Below, in pieces: positions 48,112 to 59,544 of a DNA stretch of 64,000 nucleotides (position 1 is the first letter of the stretch; every line of letters starts with the position of its first letter). The translations under genes were made by a program, and so were the position numbers. Below the pieces are notes generated by a model. It did no database searches. It was not told the DNA's origin and saw only the letters and a program-made list of their open reading frames with translations. The stretch lies in NCBI RefSeq assembly GCF_004769405.1, contig NZ_RQES01000018.1:496001-560000 (forward strand). Reading direction: 5' to 3'. The stretch comes from Leptospira selangorensis (GTDB lineage Bacteria > Spirochaetota > Leptospiria > Leptospirales > Leptospiraceae).

Positions 48112-48146
48112 AGCGGGACTCTAAGAGGGCTTAGGTGTTACCCGCT
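48112..48146 (-). promoter_or_regulatory. Hairpin in the leader of the desaturase gene
   Basis: AGCGGG/CCCGCT (48112-48117, 48141-48146) encloses CTAAG-AGGG-CTTAG (48121-48134), giving a two-tier stem a few bases upstream of the desaturase ribosome site. AT-rich TATATTATATAG beyond it is a possible promoter. A translational or membrane-fluidity control element is conceivable; it may also just be structure. Confidence 0.4.
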
Positions 48147-48222
48147 TCTCTCTATATAATATACCCTTTTGAAAAACAATTAAGCCAAAATTAATATCTT
48201 CTTTTGGAAATTTTTTTCAAAT

Positions 48223-49383
48223 TTAGCCAACTTTTACACCTGAGTCAGAAAGCATACGATTTACATTGTCTATAAAACGTTTTTTCTCCCCAGGTCTTGC
48301 GGAGTTTCCTTCTAAAGAAAGTCCTACATATAAATTTCCATCCGTATCTCTTGCGATCGAACGTACTACGCCGTAAGCAGTGATCGGAGATTGCATTTTG
48401 AAAAATATATCGAATGTGAATCCTTTTCTTCTAGGAAGCTCGCTATTTAGATCAGGATGATTGATCTTTACTCTTAAACCGCCGGTAGAAAGATCTATAA
48501 CTGAAAATCTTTCCTTTACCAGAATGGTATTGGATTCCCTGATCCGGTCCACCATATCAAAGGTAAGGGTTTTAATTTCCATTACTTCGGTGATATCTAT
48601 TTCTCTGGTCTTATTTTGGGCATGCACATATCCGATAGGAATTGCCTGCTCATCATGGTTGATATAGATAACTGGAACGATTAATTCCGATTTGATCTTT
48701 TGGTTGGCGTATTCTATGATCTTTTTACGAACATCGTCTTCGTCGCCAAGTTCATGTTCGTAATCGATAAATCCGTTCGGATCCGAAGATTTAAAAGAGT
48801 CCGGTTTTTGAGTATTCGGAATATATAATATTTTACCCGTCTTTTTAACTAGGTCGAACTTATCTCCGATAGAATTGAAAACGTCTATTTTGACTATATC
48901 GAATTTAGGTTTAAGAGTTCTTTCCGTATCCGCAAAATTCACTTTTACGGAAGTGGGGATATTGAATAAGTTTGCATCAATTGTGGTCCTGCTAGTACGC
49001 AGATTAGTGATCCAAACGCTTCCATCCGGCGGTTTGATCCTAGTAAATTTTCTCTCTCTACTTGCGATGGAAACATGGTCCACCTGCATGATATATTGAT
49101 TATTCGGTTTTTCTTCCAGGACCTCGCATTCTAGTTCGACGTATCTCGCGAGCAATTTGTACAAAACAATATGAGCATTCAGCTTAAATTGTTCGGCCAT
49201 TCGACCTTGTACTAAAATTTTTGTGGCGTCCTTATTGACGGAGAGGAGTTGAACGGATTCATGAGTTTCCGTATCCCTTACGAGTAGATCTGTTTTAAGT
49301 AGAAATTTTCCAATGATATGGAGTTTTTTACCAGGATCTGTGATGAACTCTTTGTCTCTTTGTTTCCTTTGAACCTTTTCCAT
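48223..49383 (-). CDS. DUF1577 / PilZ-domain protein
   Basis: The 386-residue cytosolic protein is of a type I associate with Leptospira (DUF1577). Its last third carries a PilZ-like core: [21 protein letters not shown] (D-x-S-x-x-G) and [23 protein letters not shown], with charged [12 protein letters not shown] upstream as a possible c-di-GMP-binding arginine region. It may be an effector for c-di-GMP; the EAL phosphodiesterase is two genes away. It is divergent from guaB with an 88-base gap. Confidence 0.75.
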   Translation of the reverse strand: MEKVQRKQRDKEFITDPGKKLHIIGKFLLKTDLLVRDTETHESVQLLSVNKDATKILVQGRMAEQFKLNAHIVLYKLLARYVELECEVLEEKPNNQYIMQVDHVSIASRERKFTRIKPPDGSVWITNLRTSRTTIDANLFNIPTSVKVNFADTERTLKPKFDIVKIDVFNSIGDKFDLVKKTGKILYIPNTQKPDSFKSSDPNGFIDYEHELGDEDDVRKKIIEYANQKIKSELIVPVIYINHDEQAIPIGYVHAQNKTREIDITEVMEIKTLTFDMVDRIRESNTILVKERFSVIDLSTGGLRVKINHPDLNSELPRRKGFTFDIFFKMQSPITAYGVVRSIARDTDGNLYVGLSLEGNSARPGEKKRFIDNVNRMLSDSGVKVG

Positions 49384-49471
49384 TAAATTCCTAAGGTGAT
49401 CGGATTCCGGCGGAAAATTATCTTGATTCCAGCCTTTGGCTTCGTTTTGATGTAATAGGTAAGGTACACTA

Positions 49472-50998
<1,527 letters not shown>

Positions 50999-51037
50999 TT
51001 AAATTAGATCCCTTGGATTTGTCGGGAAGGAAAGGTT

Positions 51038-51829
51038 TTGAAAAAGTTTCATCTTATTTCGATCATCCTAATGTTCCCGATTTTAATGGGTGGGGAAGTT
51101 TCCCATGCGCAAGCTCCACCGGATAAAGCAAGAGTTGCCCAGGAGTTAGTCGCAAGACTAGACCAGGCACTCTTGAAGGCGGACGGTTTAGTTAAAGCAA
51201 ATTTGATCCTGATCAAAAAGACGGGAGATTCCTGGACTTGGGACATGAGCATTTTCAGAAAGGGAGAAGATTCACTCTCCCTATTCGAAAGTAAAGGCCG
51301 TGGTCTAGAGTATAAGATCTTATTTAAAGAAGACGGAGAATTGATCTTCGCCTTCAATGCACTTTCCAGAAAAATTTTCAAAAAGAACGACGAAGAAAAA
51401 TACGAGAACCACCTTAACACAGGATTCAGTTTTGTGGATCTGGCCGGAACTTCTTACCAAGCGAATTATAATCCGATCGTACAAAGTGATTTGGATATTG
51501 CCGGGAAGAAGATGAAACGTGTGGCGCTTCGACCAATCGTTCCTTATTTTTATTCCAAATTGATCCTACTTTTAGAACCGGATACATTGAGACCTACTCG
51601 TTTGGATTTTCATGATAAGGACGGAGTACTTTATAAAACTATGAATATAAAGTACGGTCCTGTTAAGGTAAAAGCAAAGCAGAAGGTCACAAAAGAAGAT
51701 ATAGTCAGTAGATTGGAAATGTTGGATCTGAATACTGGTGCTATCAGTGTATTGGAATATACTGAAGTGGACAGGGACGTAAAACCGGATCCTTCTCTAT
51801 TCGAATTGGATAATCTAAACAGACTCTAA
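51038..51829 (+). CDS. LolA-like outer-membrane lipoprotein-sorting protein
   Basis: The TTG start at 51038 follows a GGAAGGAAAGG ribosome site. The 263-residue protein has a signal peptide ([23 protein letters not shown]) and a beta-sheet domain with the pattern of the LolA/YdaO-type sorting family ([78 protein letters not shown]). It is probably periplasmic and carries lipid or lipoproteins. One-base overlap (TAATG) with rsmE. Confidence 0.78.
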   Translation: MKKFHLISIILMFPILMGGEVSHAQAPPDKARVAQELVARLDQALLKADGLVKANLILIKKTGDSWTWDMSIFRKGEDSLSLFESKGRGLEYKILFKEDGELIFAFNALSRKIFKKNDEEKYENHLNTGFSFVDLAGTSYQANYNPIVQSDLDIAGKKMKRVALRPIVPYFYSKLILLLEPDTLRPTRLDFHDKDGVLYKTMNIKYGPVKVKAKQKVTKEDIVSRLEMLDLNTGAISVLEYTEVDRDVKPDPSLFELDNLNRL

Positions 51830-52527
51830 TGTCGTCTGAAGAGATCGTTTTTTTTAGACCAGGATATTCTTCTTCTCCCGAATTGAAACTAGAAGGAGAA
51901 GAGATCTCTCATTTAAAAGCATTTCGAGTTTTTTCGGAAGAGAAAACTGTGATCATCAAGGACGGTGCAGGAGCAAGTTTTGCTTATAGTGTACCTTCTT
52001 CTTCTAAAACCGGAAATCTGATCGGTACTGAAAAAAAAGAAAGACCTAAAACTAGAGCAAAGATCGCAACTGCGATTCCGAAAGGAAACAGATTGGAATG
52101 GTTGATCCAAAAAGGAACGGAACTTGGGATCACTGAATTTATTTTTTTAGTATTTTCTCATTCGGATAGAAAGGACTTAAATCCGGAAAGACTTTTGAAA
52201 GTAGCGGCGGAAGCTTCTTCTCAATCTAACCAAGATTTTTTGCCCGAGATCAAAGGACCGATCTCTCTTTCTAAATTTTTAGAAGAGTCTAAGTCTACCA
52301 AAGAAGAACTTCTACTTTTTGATCCAAGATCTGAAATAAGGATCAATTCTGAAAACATTCAAAACAAAACGGTTTTGATCGGACCGGAAGGCGGATTTAG
52401 AAAAGAAGAATTAGAACTGATCTCTCAGTTTGGAATTTTATCTGCGAATGTGGGAGAATCTATTTTGAGAATAGAGACCGCTGGAATTTTTGCGGCCTCT
52501 TTATTTAGGTTAGGAAATTTGTATTAA
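51829..52527 (+). CDS. rsmE: 16S rRNA m3U1498 methyltransferase RsmE
   Basis: The 232-residue protein has the RsmE layout: an N-terminal PUA-like domain (LKLEGEEISHLKAFRVFSEE) and a SPOUT knot with KGNRLEWLIQKGTELGITEF, KVAAEASSQSNQDFLPEI, VLIGPEGGFRKEEL and GESILRIETAGIFA. It uses S-adenosylmethionine to methylate U1498 of 16S rRNA in the 30S subunit. Confidence 0.92.
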   Translation: MSSEEIVFFRPGYSSSPELKLEGEEISHLKAFRVFSEEKTVIIKDGAGASFAYSVPSSSKTGNLIGTEKKERPKTRAKIATAIPKGNRLEWLIQKGTELGITEFIFLVFSHSDRKDLNPERLLKVAAEASSQSNQDFLPEIKGPISLSKFLEESKSTKEELLLFDPRSEIRINSENIQNKTVLIGPEGGFRKEELELISQFGILSANVGESILRIETAGIFAASLFRLGNLY

Positions 52528-52866
52528 TTATTGGCCGAATCCGCTCGCGCCTAAGATTAAAACGCAATGAGTCATATAACTATCACAATCACTCTTGCAG
52601 CTCTGAGACAACTGGAAGCAAAAAGTAGAAATATTGCAGCTTGTATTACAAGAAGTAAGGCAAGAATTTAAACCAGCCAAATTCGTTGTAGTGACCGTGG
52701 TGCCGTATTTGTTTTCGCAAGCATTCTTACAGGCTGGATAAGATCCTCCTGTGCAGTTTGCATAGAAAGTTGCCAGAGCATTTCCCTTGATATCTCTCTC
52801 TCCGGTATTACAAGATAAAATACCTAGGAGTGCGATTGCTAGTAAAAACGGGAGAAATCGGGTCAT
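52528..52866 (-). CDS. Cysteine-rich lipoprotein
   Basis: The start at ATG 52866 gives a clean lipoprotein signal (MTRFLPFLLAIALLGILSC); the frame extends 16 codons further. The 112-residue protein has ten cysteines after the lipid one, in patterns such as CKNACENKYG, CLTSCNTSCN and CKSDCDS, which suggest several disulfides in the mature domain. Family unknown. It converges with rsmE (adjacent stops). Confidence 0.68.
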   Translation of the reverse strand: MTRFLPFLLAIALLGILSCNTGERDIKGNALATFYANCTGGSYPACKNACENKYGTTVTTTNLAGLNSCLTSCNTSCNISTFCFQLSQSCKSDCDSYMTHCVLILGASGFGQ

Positions 52867-52968
52867 ATAAGTAAATCGTTTTCGGCCGGGACAGAACGGT
52901 AAACTAAAAAACATTCGACGTTAGCGGAGAATCGATAGGAATGAAGTATCTAGACCGAGGTGCATGGA

Positions 52969-53169
52969 ATGATCGTAAACGGTAAGGAATTCTCTCTCCG
53001 GGAACTTTCTTCTCCGGATTTATTTTCCCTATTGGAATCCTTAAAACTAAAACCGGAAACGGTGGCGATTCAGAGAAATGGAGAGATCCTAAAAAGGGAC
53101 CGTTGGAAGAATTCTTCCTTAGAAGAAGGGGATAGAATAGAGATCCTGAAATTTGTAGGAGGAGGTTGA
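52969..53169 (+). CDS. thiS: Sulfur carrier protein ThiS
   Basis: The start at 52969 has GAGG 8 bases upstream; a GTG 9 bases earlier is an alternative. The 66-residue protein begins MIVNGKEFSL and ends KFVGGG, with the di-glycine C-terminus that is thiocarboxylated for thiazole synthesis. VAIQRNGEILKRDRW matches the ThiS core. It is followed after 7 bases by thiE. Confidence 0.9.
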   Translation: MIVNGKEFSLRELSSPDLFSLLESLKLKPETVAIQRNGEILKRDRWKNSSLEEGDRIEILKFVGGG

Positions 53170-53176
53170 ATCATTT

Positions 53177-53845
53177 TTGGAATTCCCACTTAGACCCAGA
53201 CATAGTATCTGGAGAGCACCCGGCATTTATCCAATCCTAGATCTAGAATATTGTTCCAAATTTTCCAAGGATCCGGTGCATATTGTCGAACTTTGGAATT
53301 ACCAAAGAGAATGGATCCCATTCTACCAGATACGCGCTAAAAAAGAGAGCCCGGATACATTAAGGAAGATTTATAAAAGCCTGATAGATACATTTCCTGA
53401 TTTTCCGATCATATTGAATGATTATTGGAAAGAGGCCCTGGAATGGAGATCTTTTGGACTTCATATTGGAAAAGAGGATTATGCTTCTCTTTCCTTCGAG
53501 GATAAGAAGAAGATCCGCTCTAGCGGATTATACCTAGGTACTTCCTGCCATAATTCTGAAGATATTTCCGAGCTGGAACCGGGGGTCTGGGATTATACGG
53601 GGCTTGGGCCGGTTTATGCTACAAGTTCCAAAGACACGGAGGATCTTCCTGTGGGTGTTTCCGGCGTCCAAGAAGCCTTACAAATTGCTAAAATACCTGT
53701 CACTCCGATCGGAGGGATCGGTCCTAAACAGATTATCGAGTTATCCGAGTTAGGCCCATTATCTTATGCAATGATCGCTTCCGCATCTGAAAAGGATTCC
53801 TTTTATGAATGTATTCGTATCCTTAAGGAGATAAAGAATCCGTAA
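53177..53845 (+). CDS. thiE: Thiamine-phosphate synthase ThiE-like
   Basis: The 222-residue TIM-barrel protein keeps ThiE signatures: WIPFYQIRAKKES (substrate-side K), FPIILNDYWKEAL, GLHIGKEDYASLS, GLYLGTSCHNSED, DYTGLGPVYATSSKD and VTPIGGIGPKQI. It joins the pyrimidine and thiazole phosphates to thiamine phosphate. The start is TTG at 53177; its ribosome site GGAGGAGG is formed by the three glycine codons and stop of thiS, so translation is coupled. Somewhat divergent N-terminus. Confidence 0.85.
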   Translation: MEFPLRPRHSIWRAPGIYPILDLEYCSKFSKDPVHIVELWNYQREWIPFYQIRAKKESPDTLRKIYKSLIDTFPDFPIILNDYWKEALEWRSFGLHIGKEDYASLSFEDKKKIRSSGLYLGTSCHNSEDISELEPGVWDYTGLGPVYATSSKDTEDLPVGVSGVQEALQIAKIPVTPIGGIGPKQIIELSELGPLSYAMIASASEKDSFYECIRILKEIKNP

Positions 53846-53921
53846 AGGACTTGAGACTGGTATTTCACTTCTTCCTAATTTTGGAGGCTGAGAACCCCAA
53901 GTTTCAATTGACTCACAAATT

Positions 53922-54773
53922 ATGTCCAATAAGATGATCCCTATGAAACAGCCAGGGGAAATACGCCATCTATCTGCAAAGGATGATCGCGACTACTTAC
54001 TAGATTATCAGACCCTGAATGTGGATGATCTGGAAAAGGCTCCCATTTTAGGCGTGCCTTTTGATAACGCCAGCCTAGACGAGGCAGTGGCAAAAATTTA
54101 TCATCTCATGGAAGAGAAGGATAAATTCCATCATGTTCTTCTATTGGATCCGATCAAGACTATGGCTCTTCGCAAAGGGAAGAAGTTGCATAGGATCGCA
54201 CAAAAAGCTAGCTTAATTTTAGCGGAAGGTGCAGGTCTGCAGTGGGCCGCTAAAAAATTAGGCGGGGAATTAAAAGAGAGAATTCCCACAATCGCACTTA
54301 TGATGGACTTGGTTCGTCTATGTGAACTCAGAAATTATTCCATTTTTCTTTTAGGCGGAAAGGAAGAGATCGTCGAAAAGGTTTATTTCAATCTTTCTAG
54401 ACATTTTCCCGGAGTCCGTATCGTAGGACGTCATGCGGGATACTTAAATACTCAGCGAGAGTTGCTTGTTAAAGAATCCATCCGCAAGACCAGTCCGAAT
54501 ATTATATTTCTTGCAATGGATTTTCCGGACCAAGAGATCTGGGTAGAAAATAATACCGCATTTTTCGGTCACGCAGTAGTGATCGGTGTAGGCCCGGCTA
54601 TGGACATTCTATCCGGAAAAGTAAAAAAGGCTCCGAATGTTTTCAAACTAAAAGGTTTAACTTGGCTTTGGAGAATTATGGTTCGTCCTTGGAGATTAAT
54701 TCGCCTAAGCAGAATGTTCGGATTTTTTATCGTAGTAGCTATCAAATCACTTTTTGTAAAAAAGAAGAAATAA
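53922..54773 (+). CDS. WecG/TagA/CpsF-family glycosyltransferase
   Basis: The 283-residue protein matches the GT26 fold: [97 protein letters not shown] and [35 protein letters not shown]. It transfers a ManNAc-type sugar to a lipid-linked acceptor in surface polysaccharide synthesis. The C-terminal basic/hydrophobic helix probably anchors it to the inner membrane. It converges with the TPR gene with 1 base between. Confidence 0.88.
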   Translation: MSNKMIPMKQPGEIRHLSAKDDRDYLLDYQTLNVDDLEKAPILGVPFDNASLDEAVAKIYHLMEEKDKFHHVLLLDPIKTMALRKGKKLHRIAQKASLILAEGAGLQWAAKKLGGELKERIPTIALMMDLVRLCELRNYSIFLLGGKEEIVEKVYFNLSRHFPGVRIVGRHAGYLNTQRELLVKESIRKTSPNIIFLAMDFPDQEIWVENNTAFFGHAVVIGVGPAMDILSGKVKKAPNVFKLKGLTWLWRIMVRPWRLIRLSRMFGFFIVVAIKSLFVKKKK

Positions 54774-54774
54774 T

Positions 54775-57700
54775 CTACTTACGCACTAAGTCTTTAATCG
54801 AATCTAAAGTTGGAGAAACCCAATCTTCTAAGAGAGGTTCTCTTTTAAGAGCTTCTTTTTTGAATAAAAGATCTTTATTAGAAAGTGAAATTTCGCTAGC
54901 TTCATTGATCTTACGTGCAGTTTCGATCGCTTTCCAATAATTTTGCAAAGCTTGTGCAGTATAATTTTCAGACTCTTGCACATTTGCTTTTTTAGAAAGA
55001 GTCTCGTAACAAGCACCAATATTATTATAAGCGGCAGTCAGAGTTTGATAAACTTCTTGGTGATATGGATCTTCCGTTTTAGGAGAACTCATTTGAGGAA
55101 GTTTTTCTTCCATATCATCTTTTACTCTTAGGAAATATCCAAGAGCGGTTTTTGTCTGGCCTGTATAGAAGAAAGCATTTCCTTTTGCCATGAGAAGAGT
55201 AGGATTATAATATTCGTCCTTGTCTTCGAAACCTGTCCAATCCGCCAAAGACTTGTCAAAGTCGGAGTCCATATACTCCACCCAGCCTTTGAAAAATTTC
55301 ATTTCTCTCAACAGGGGCTGAGGAAGTTCTCTTCTCCATTTACGGATAAGATCAAACTTAGGTTCTTCCGAATCCACTTTTGCGAATTCTTGGAGGGAGT
55401 TTCTAAGTTCGTTCCTTCGGTTTCTTTTTTCTTCCTCTTCTTTTAAGACAGAAAGACTTTTTCCGTCGGATTCGGAGCGGGACCGGAAAGGATAAATTTT
55501 TCTTCCAGGAAATTCTTTGAGAGAATCTTTGTCGGAAAGTCCGGCGGACAATAAGTATCTGATCTTTCCTAAATCAAAATGGATACGAGCAGGATTTCCC
55601 TCGAATAATGTTTCGTCTTCGTCTTTGGAACCGAACCAACGCTCGCTGTTTGTATAACGAGATTCTGCCTCTTTTAAAAGATCTTTTGCTTCTTCGAAAT
55701 TTCCTACACGGATAGAATGTTCTGCAAGTTCCAGAACTGCCAACCAATGTTTAGGATCCAGAGTGGCCGCTTTTTCGAAGAACCTTCTAGCATTGCTGTT
55801 CTCTTTTTGAGAAAGATAATATTGTCCGCGTTGGTAATAACCTTCTGCGTAATCTTTTCCTTCTATCTCAACTCCAGTCCTTTCATCTTCCATGGACTTT
55901 CTGTAGATAGTATCCAAGAGACGGATCGCGCTTTCTTCTATCTCTATTCCGGAAACTTGGTCTATAGGATTGATATTATATTTGATCCTAAGTTCTTCCG
56001 GATCGATTGCAGCATAAAAAGATGCTAACTTTGCAAGAGTGTAGAAGGGGAGTTCCGACTCCATGTCCAGATTGTTCCTAAGCAGACGGTGGTGATTTAA
56101 AACGAATTGAGGATCCCCACTTTCTTTCCACATTTCTAAGTAGGTGGAAACAAGCCCGGCTTGGCCAGGGATACTTTTAGGATTTGCTTCTACAATTCGA
56201 TTGTAAAAGGACGCTGCTTTTCCGAATTCTCTTCTATTATAATATATTTTAGCGATACCTGCGGTGGAATCCTCATCATAAGGACTTTCTCCGTCAGTGA
56301 ATACCTTGGAATAATAATCAACTGCTAACGCGTCGTTCTTATATCTTCCTTTTTTGCCTTCTGTAGGTTCAGCAAAATCAGGCATGATTTGAGAATGGAA
56401 CCAACCTAGATTTCTGTAGGTTTGGTTATCATGAGTCCTTTCTTTTAGTCTCATTGCCAGGAATGCACCGGCGATCAAAACTTTTCTAGGAGTTTTTTCC
56501 TGGTCTAAAAGGAATTTGATCCCTTCTATTCCTTTGTTTACAACCGCGCTGGTTTTTAGCTTTTTATCATTCCAGGATTCTCCTTGGGCCAATCGGACCA
56601 TAGGAGATTGTTCTCTTTTATTCCAAGAATCTAATGTTCCCATTCCTAGATCCGGCTCTATCTTACCGAATAATTTCTGGAAGGAATATTCGTATTCTCC
56701 CGCACGGCTGTATTCCACTCCGTACAGGTTCATGTATTTCAGATTGTAAGGATCGATATCGAATCCTTTATCATAAGAATCTTCTATACTGATCAGATAT
56801 TTTTTTCTATCTTCTTCGCCCAAAGTTCCTGCGAATCTTTTGGCGCCCATCTCACGTATCTGTTCCAGACCTGCTTCGTAATTTTGAGCGGCTTGTCTAG
56901 GAAGAATGATATGTTTATAAGTGAAATAACTTCCAAATCCGATTAAAAGTGCTGCTGCGGCCGCGAAGAATGTCCTGCGGATCTTCTTCCTTCTTTCTAA
57001 TACACCTTCTCTTGTATAGATAGGGTCGGAAGAAATGATAGGAACACCGTCTGCGGAGTAAGCTCCACTTCTATCCGTAAGAGCGACTGTAACTCCTAAT
57101 GCGGATGATAAGAATGCGGCAATATCCTCAGGGCTACTTTCTATTTTAATAAGTTCTAATAGATCTCTTTGGGCCTTTTTAGAAAGACGGTCTTGGACTA
57201 TCGATTCTATGACAGTTCTTCGTAAAAGAGGAGGGTAACGAAGTATTTCTCTTTGGATGATTGCGAGTTCTTCGTCTGTGAGAGACTTATCTATTTCGTC
57301 CTTATCTTCTCCGCCTAAAGAACGTAAGTCTTCTTCGAATGCGGCTGCTCCCAGATCTTCGTCTCCCGAGTCTGAATCCAGATCTGGGGAGAAGCTTGTA
57401 AAATCGGAAGATTCCGGAACGGATTCCATTTCCATCGCGGAAGCAGGCTCTGCTGCAAAATCAGCGAATGGATCCGATTCTGGAACAGAAGTTGCGCTGG
57501 AAAGATCCGAGAATGGATCGTGGTCTCCGCCGGAAACAGGTGCAAAGTCTGCGAATGGGTCTGAATCTGTAGGAGCTTCGGCAAAACTATCTCCGCCAAA
57601 ATCTCCCGAGTCGGAAGGTTCTGAATCGAAACCGCCTAGGTCTCCGAAATCTGAATCGCCGGATGCAGGGGAGGCACCAAAAGGGTCACCTTCTTCTAAA

Positions 57701-58512
57701 CCAAATTCATCTCCAGGAGTATCTTCCATTCCGGAAGCATCAAATGCCGCAAATGGATCGTCGGTGTCTGAAGAAGCAGGAGAATCAAAATCTTCTAGAC
57801 CGGAACCTCCAAGCTCTTCTCCTCCCATACCAGCGAATGGATCATCCGAATCCGAGCTTGGCCCTGTGTCAAAATCATCCATTCCCAGATCGGAATCCGC
57901 AAATGGATCAGCACTAGGAGTAGAACCGAAATCTTCGTTAGGAGAAGTTTCAAAAGGAGTATCTAGATCAGGAGCAGAATCGAATCCACCGAATGGATCT
58001 TCTTCGCTTGTAGGAGCCCCGAAATCTTCTAAACCGGCTGAAGGTTCTTCTGTTTCGGAAGGAGCTCCAAAATCATCCAGACCTGAGTCCGCAAATGGGT
58101 CAGATTCAGGCTCTGGAGTTGCAAAATCACCGAAATCGTCGGATGCTGTAGGAGCTTCGTCAAATCCTCCGAAAGGATCTTCTCCTGCATCTGCGCTTGG
58201 TTCGCCCCCTTGGGAAGGCTCAGTTAATAATTCATCAAGATCGATATCATCGTCTTCAGAGAAAGATAATGGCTTTGGCTTTTGGATAGGTGTAGGAGCT
58301 TCGTCTTCGTCGCCTAAATCGAAACTTTCTTCGGATCCTTCTTCCGGTTGGTCCTCATCATCGTCCCCGATAGATATAGGAACACCGTATCCCATCTTCT
58401 CGCGGAACGAGGAAAGCATAGGATTCAAATCTTCGGAGGATTCCGGATTCTTGTTTAACGGATCCAAGATGGAGCGGATCTGCTCCAGTTCCTGTTCTGA
58501 ATAATCAGCCAT
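54775..58512 (-). CDS. Large TPR protein with acidic low-complexity N-terminus
   Basis: GGAAGGA lies 5 bases before the ATG. The 1245-residue protein has three parts: residues 1-400, an Asp/Glu/Ser/Gly/Pro-rich region built on repeats of DPFADF/DPFGGF and FGD-type units; about 400-510, a helical domain (EELAIIQREILRYPPLLRRTVIESIVQDRLS) and one membrane helix (TFFAAAAALLIGFGSYFTY); then about 600 residues of TPR-like repeats (AGIAKIYYNRREFGKAASFYNRIVEANPKSIPG; GYYQRGQYYLSQKENSNARRFFEKAATLDPKHW). The TPR part would be outside and the acidic part in the cytosol. Function unknown. Confidence 0.82.
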   Translation of the reverse strand: MADYSEQELEQIRSILDPLNKNPESSEDLNPMLSSFREKMGYGVPISIGDDDEDQPEEGSEESFDLGDEDEAPTPIQKPKPLSFSEDDDIDLDELLTEPSQGGEPSADAGEDPFGGFDEAPTASDDFGDFATPEPESDPFADSGLDDFGAPSETEEPSAGLEDFGAPTSEEDPFGGFDSAPDLDTPFETSPNEDFGSTPSADPFADSDLGMDDFDTGPSSDSDDPFAGMGGEELGGSGLEDFDSPASSDTDDPFAAFDASGMEDTPGDEFGLEEGDPFGASPASGDSDFGDLGGFDSEPSDSGDFGGDSFAEAPTDSDPFADFAPVSGGDHDPFSDLSSATSVPESDPFADFAAEPASAMEMESVPESSDFTSFSPDLDSDSGDEDLGAAAFEEDLRSLGGEDKDEIDKSLTDEELAIIQREILRYPPLLRRTVIESIVQDRLSKKAQRDLLELIKIESSPEDIAAFLSSALGVTVALTDRSGAYSADGVPIISSDPIYTREGVLERRKKIRRTFFAAAAALLIGFGSYFTYKHIILPRQAAQNYEAGLEQIREMGAKRFAGTLGEEDRKKYLISIEDSYDKGFDIDPYNLKYMNLYGVEYSRAGEYEYSFQKLFGKIEPDLGMGTLDSWNKREQSPMVRLAQGESWNDKKLKTSAVVNKGIEGIKFLLDQEKTPRKVLIAGAFLAMRLKERTHDNQTYRNLGWFHSQIMPDFAEPTEGKKGRYKNDALAVDYYSKVFTDGESPYDEDSTAGIAKIYYNRREFGKAASFYNRIVEANPKSIPGQAGLVSTYLEMWKESGDPQFVLNHHRLLRNNLDMESELPFYTLAKLASFYAAIDPEELRIKYNINPIDQVSGIEIEESAIRLLDTIYRKSMEDERTGVEIEGKDYAEGYYQRGQYYLSQKENSNARRFFEKAATLDPKHWLAVLELAEHSIRVGNFEEAKDLLKEAESRYTNSERWFGSKDEDETLFEGNPARIHFDLGKIRYLLSAGLSDKDSLKEFPGRKIYPFRSRSESDGKSLSVLKEEEEKRNRRNELRNSLQEFAKVDSEEPKFDLIRKWRRELPQPLLREMKFFKGWVEYMDSDFDKSLADWTGFEDKDEYYNPTLLMAKGNAFFYTGQTKTALGYFLRVKDDMEEKLPQMSSPKTEDPYHQEVYQTLTAAYNNIGACYETLSKKANVQESENYTAQALQNYWKAIETARKINEASEISLSNKDLLFKKEALKREPLLEDWVSPTLDSIKDLVRK

Positions 58513-58586
58513 AAAGTCCTTCCAATAGTATCGGCTGGTCTCGGAAAGAGCAAAGATTTTTTCCTTATGTCGGATCTAGGACAGGT

Positions 58587-58613
58587 CCCGGAAATACGCT
58601 TAGGGTTTCCGGG
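58587..58613. promoter_or_regulatory. Inverted repeat between divergent genes
   Basis: CCCGGAAA (58587-58594) and TTTCCGGG (58606-58613) are a perfect 8-bp inverted pair separated by 11 bases, in the 122-base gap between the TPR gene and the glycogen-binding-module gene. It could be an operator for both or a hairpin. Confidence 0.4.
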
Positions 58614-58634
58614 AAAACCTACGACAATCGGTTT

Positions 58635-59513
58635 ATGGTGCATAAAGCCAAGGCGGTTGCCTTACTTACCTTGATATTGACCTTCGCCCTTGCTGCGGAA
58701 GACGCGGAAGATTGGATCGGAGCCTTCCGGTCTGTGGATTATGAAGAAGGGGAAGAAGCCCTTCCCGAAGAAAAAATTTATTATTTCTGGCAATTGGAAA
58801 ATTTGAGAAAGGCGGTTCCGCCTAGATTCATCCGATTAGTGGATACATTCTCCGCTTTAAAGACCGGAAAACTATTAAACCGTGGAGTTTTGTTCAGTTA
58901 CGAGGGTCTTGCAAACGACGAGGTAAGCGTTTGTGGAGAATTCAGTCATTGGCAATGTGTTTCCTTACAGAAGAATGATAAGGGAATCTTTTATGGAGTA
59001 GTGGACATCCACGGAGACCAACTCTATGAAGCAAAACCGGCTTACGAATACAAGTTCAAGGTAGACGGCATATTCACACATGATCCTGAAAACCCAGACA
59101 CGGTAGAAGATGGAGAAGGTTCTTTGGTATCCAGGATTGCATTCAGAGAAGGTGGACCCAATAAACAAACAAGCACCAGGGTTTTAGAAGATTCTCCTTA
59201 CGAAGAAAAAGAATTTAGAACCGTTGAATTCAGAATTTATCAACCCCAAGCAGAATCAGTAAGTCTGATCGGTGATTTTAATCATTGGGATCCAGAGTCC
59301 GATTTTTTGATCAAAGAAAGGAATGGAACCTTTAGAGTAGTAAAGAAGTTAAAGCCTGGTGAATACCAATACAATTTTTTAGTCGATGGAAAGATCGTTG
59401 TAGATACTTATAATCCTCTTACAGTGTTAAGAGAAGACACAGGCGAGATCTCTTCTGCATTAGTAGTTCCTACCAGAACCGGGGTTTTGGAAAGAAAGAA
59501 GATTGACCCCTAA
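58635..59513 (+). CDS. Exported protein with two glycogen-binding-type (CBM48) modules
   Basis: The 292-residue protein has a signal peptide (AVALLTLILTFALAAED). Two AMPK/isoamylase-type modules follow: about 78-165 (VLFSYEGLANDEVSVCGEFSHWQCVSL; YEYKFKVDG) and about 190-285 (FRIYQPQAESVSLIGDFNHWDPES; KLKPGEYQYNFLVDG). No glycosidase domain is present. It may bind glucans at the surface or periplasm, or use the fold for protein contacts. The next gene is 31 bases downstream. Confidence 0.78.
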   Translation: MVHKAKAVALLTLILTFALAAEDAEDWIGAFRSVDYEEGEEALPEEKIYYFWQLENLRKAVPPRFIRLVDTFSALKTGKLLNRGVLFSYEGLANDEVSVCGEFSHWQCVSLQKNDKGIFYGVVDIHGDQLYEAKPAYEYKFKVDGIFTHDPENPDTVEDGEGSLVSRIAFREGGPNKQTSTRVLEDSPYEEKEFRTVEFRIYQPQAESVSLIGDFNHWDPESDFLIKERNGTFRVVKKLKPGEYQYNFLVDGKIVVDTYNPLTVLREDTGEISSALVVPTRTGVLERKKIDP

Positions 59514-59544
59514 GGCATAAGAACGGATTGTTTAGATCCGTTCT

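Noticed and set aside
57257..58504. A 415-codon open frame on the plus strand opposite the TPR gene
   Set aside because: It is Ser/Pro/Gly-rich and mirrors the biased codons of the acidic repeats on the minus strand. No ribosome site or family resemblance; the TPR gene explains the region.
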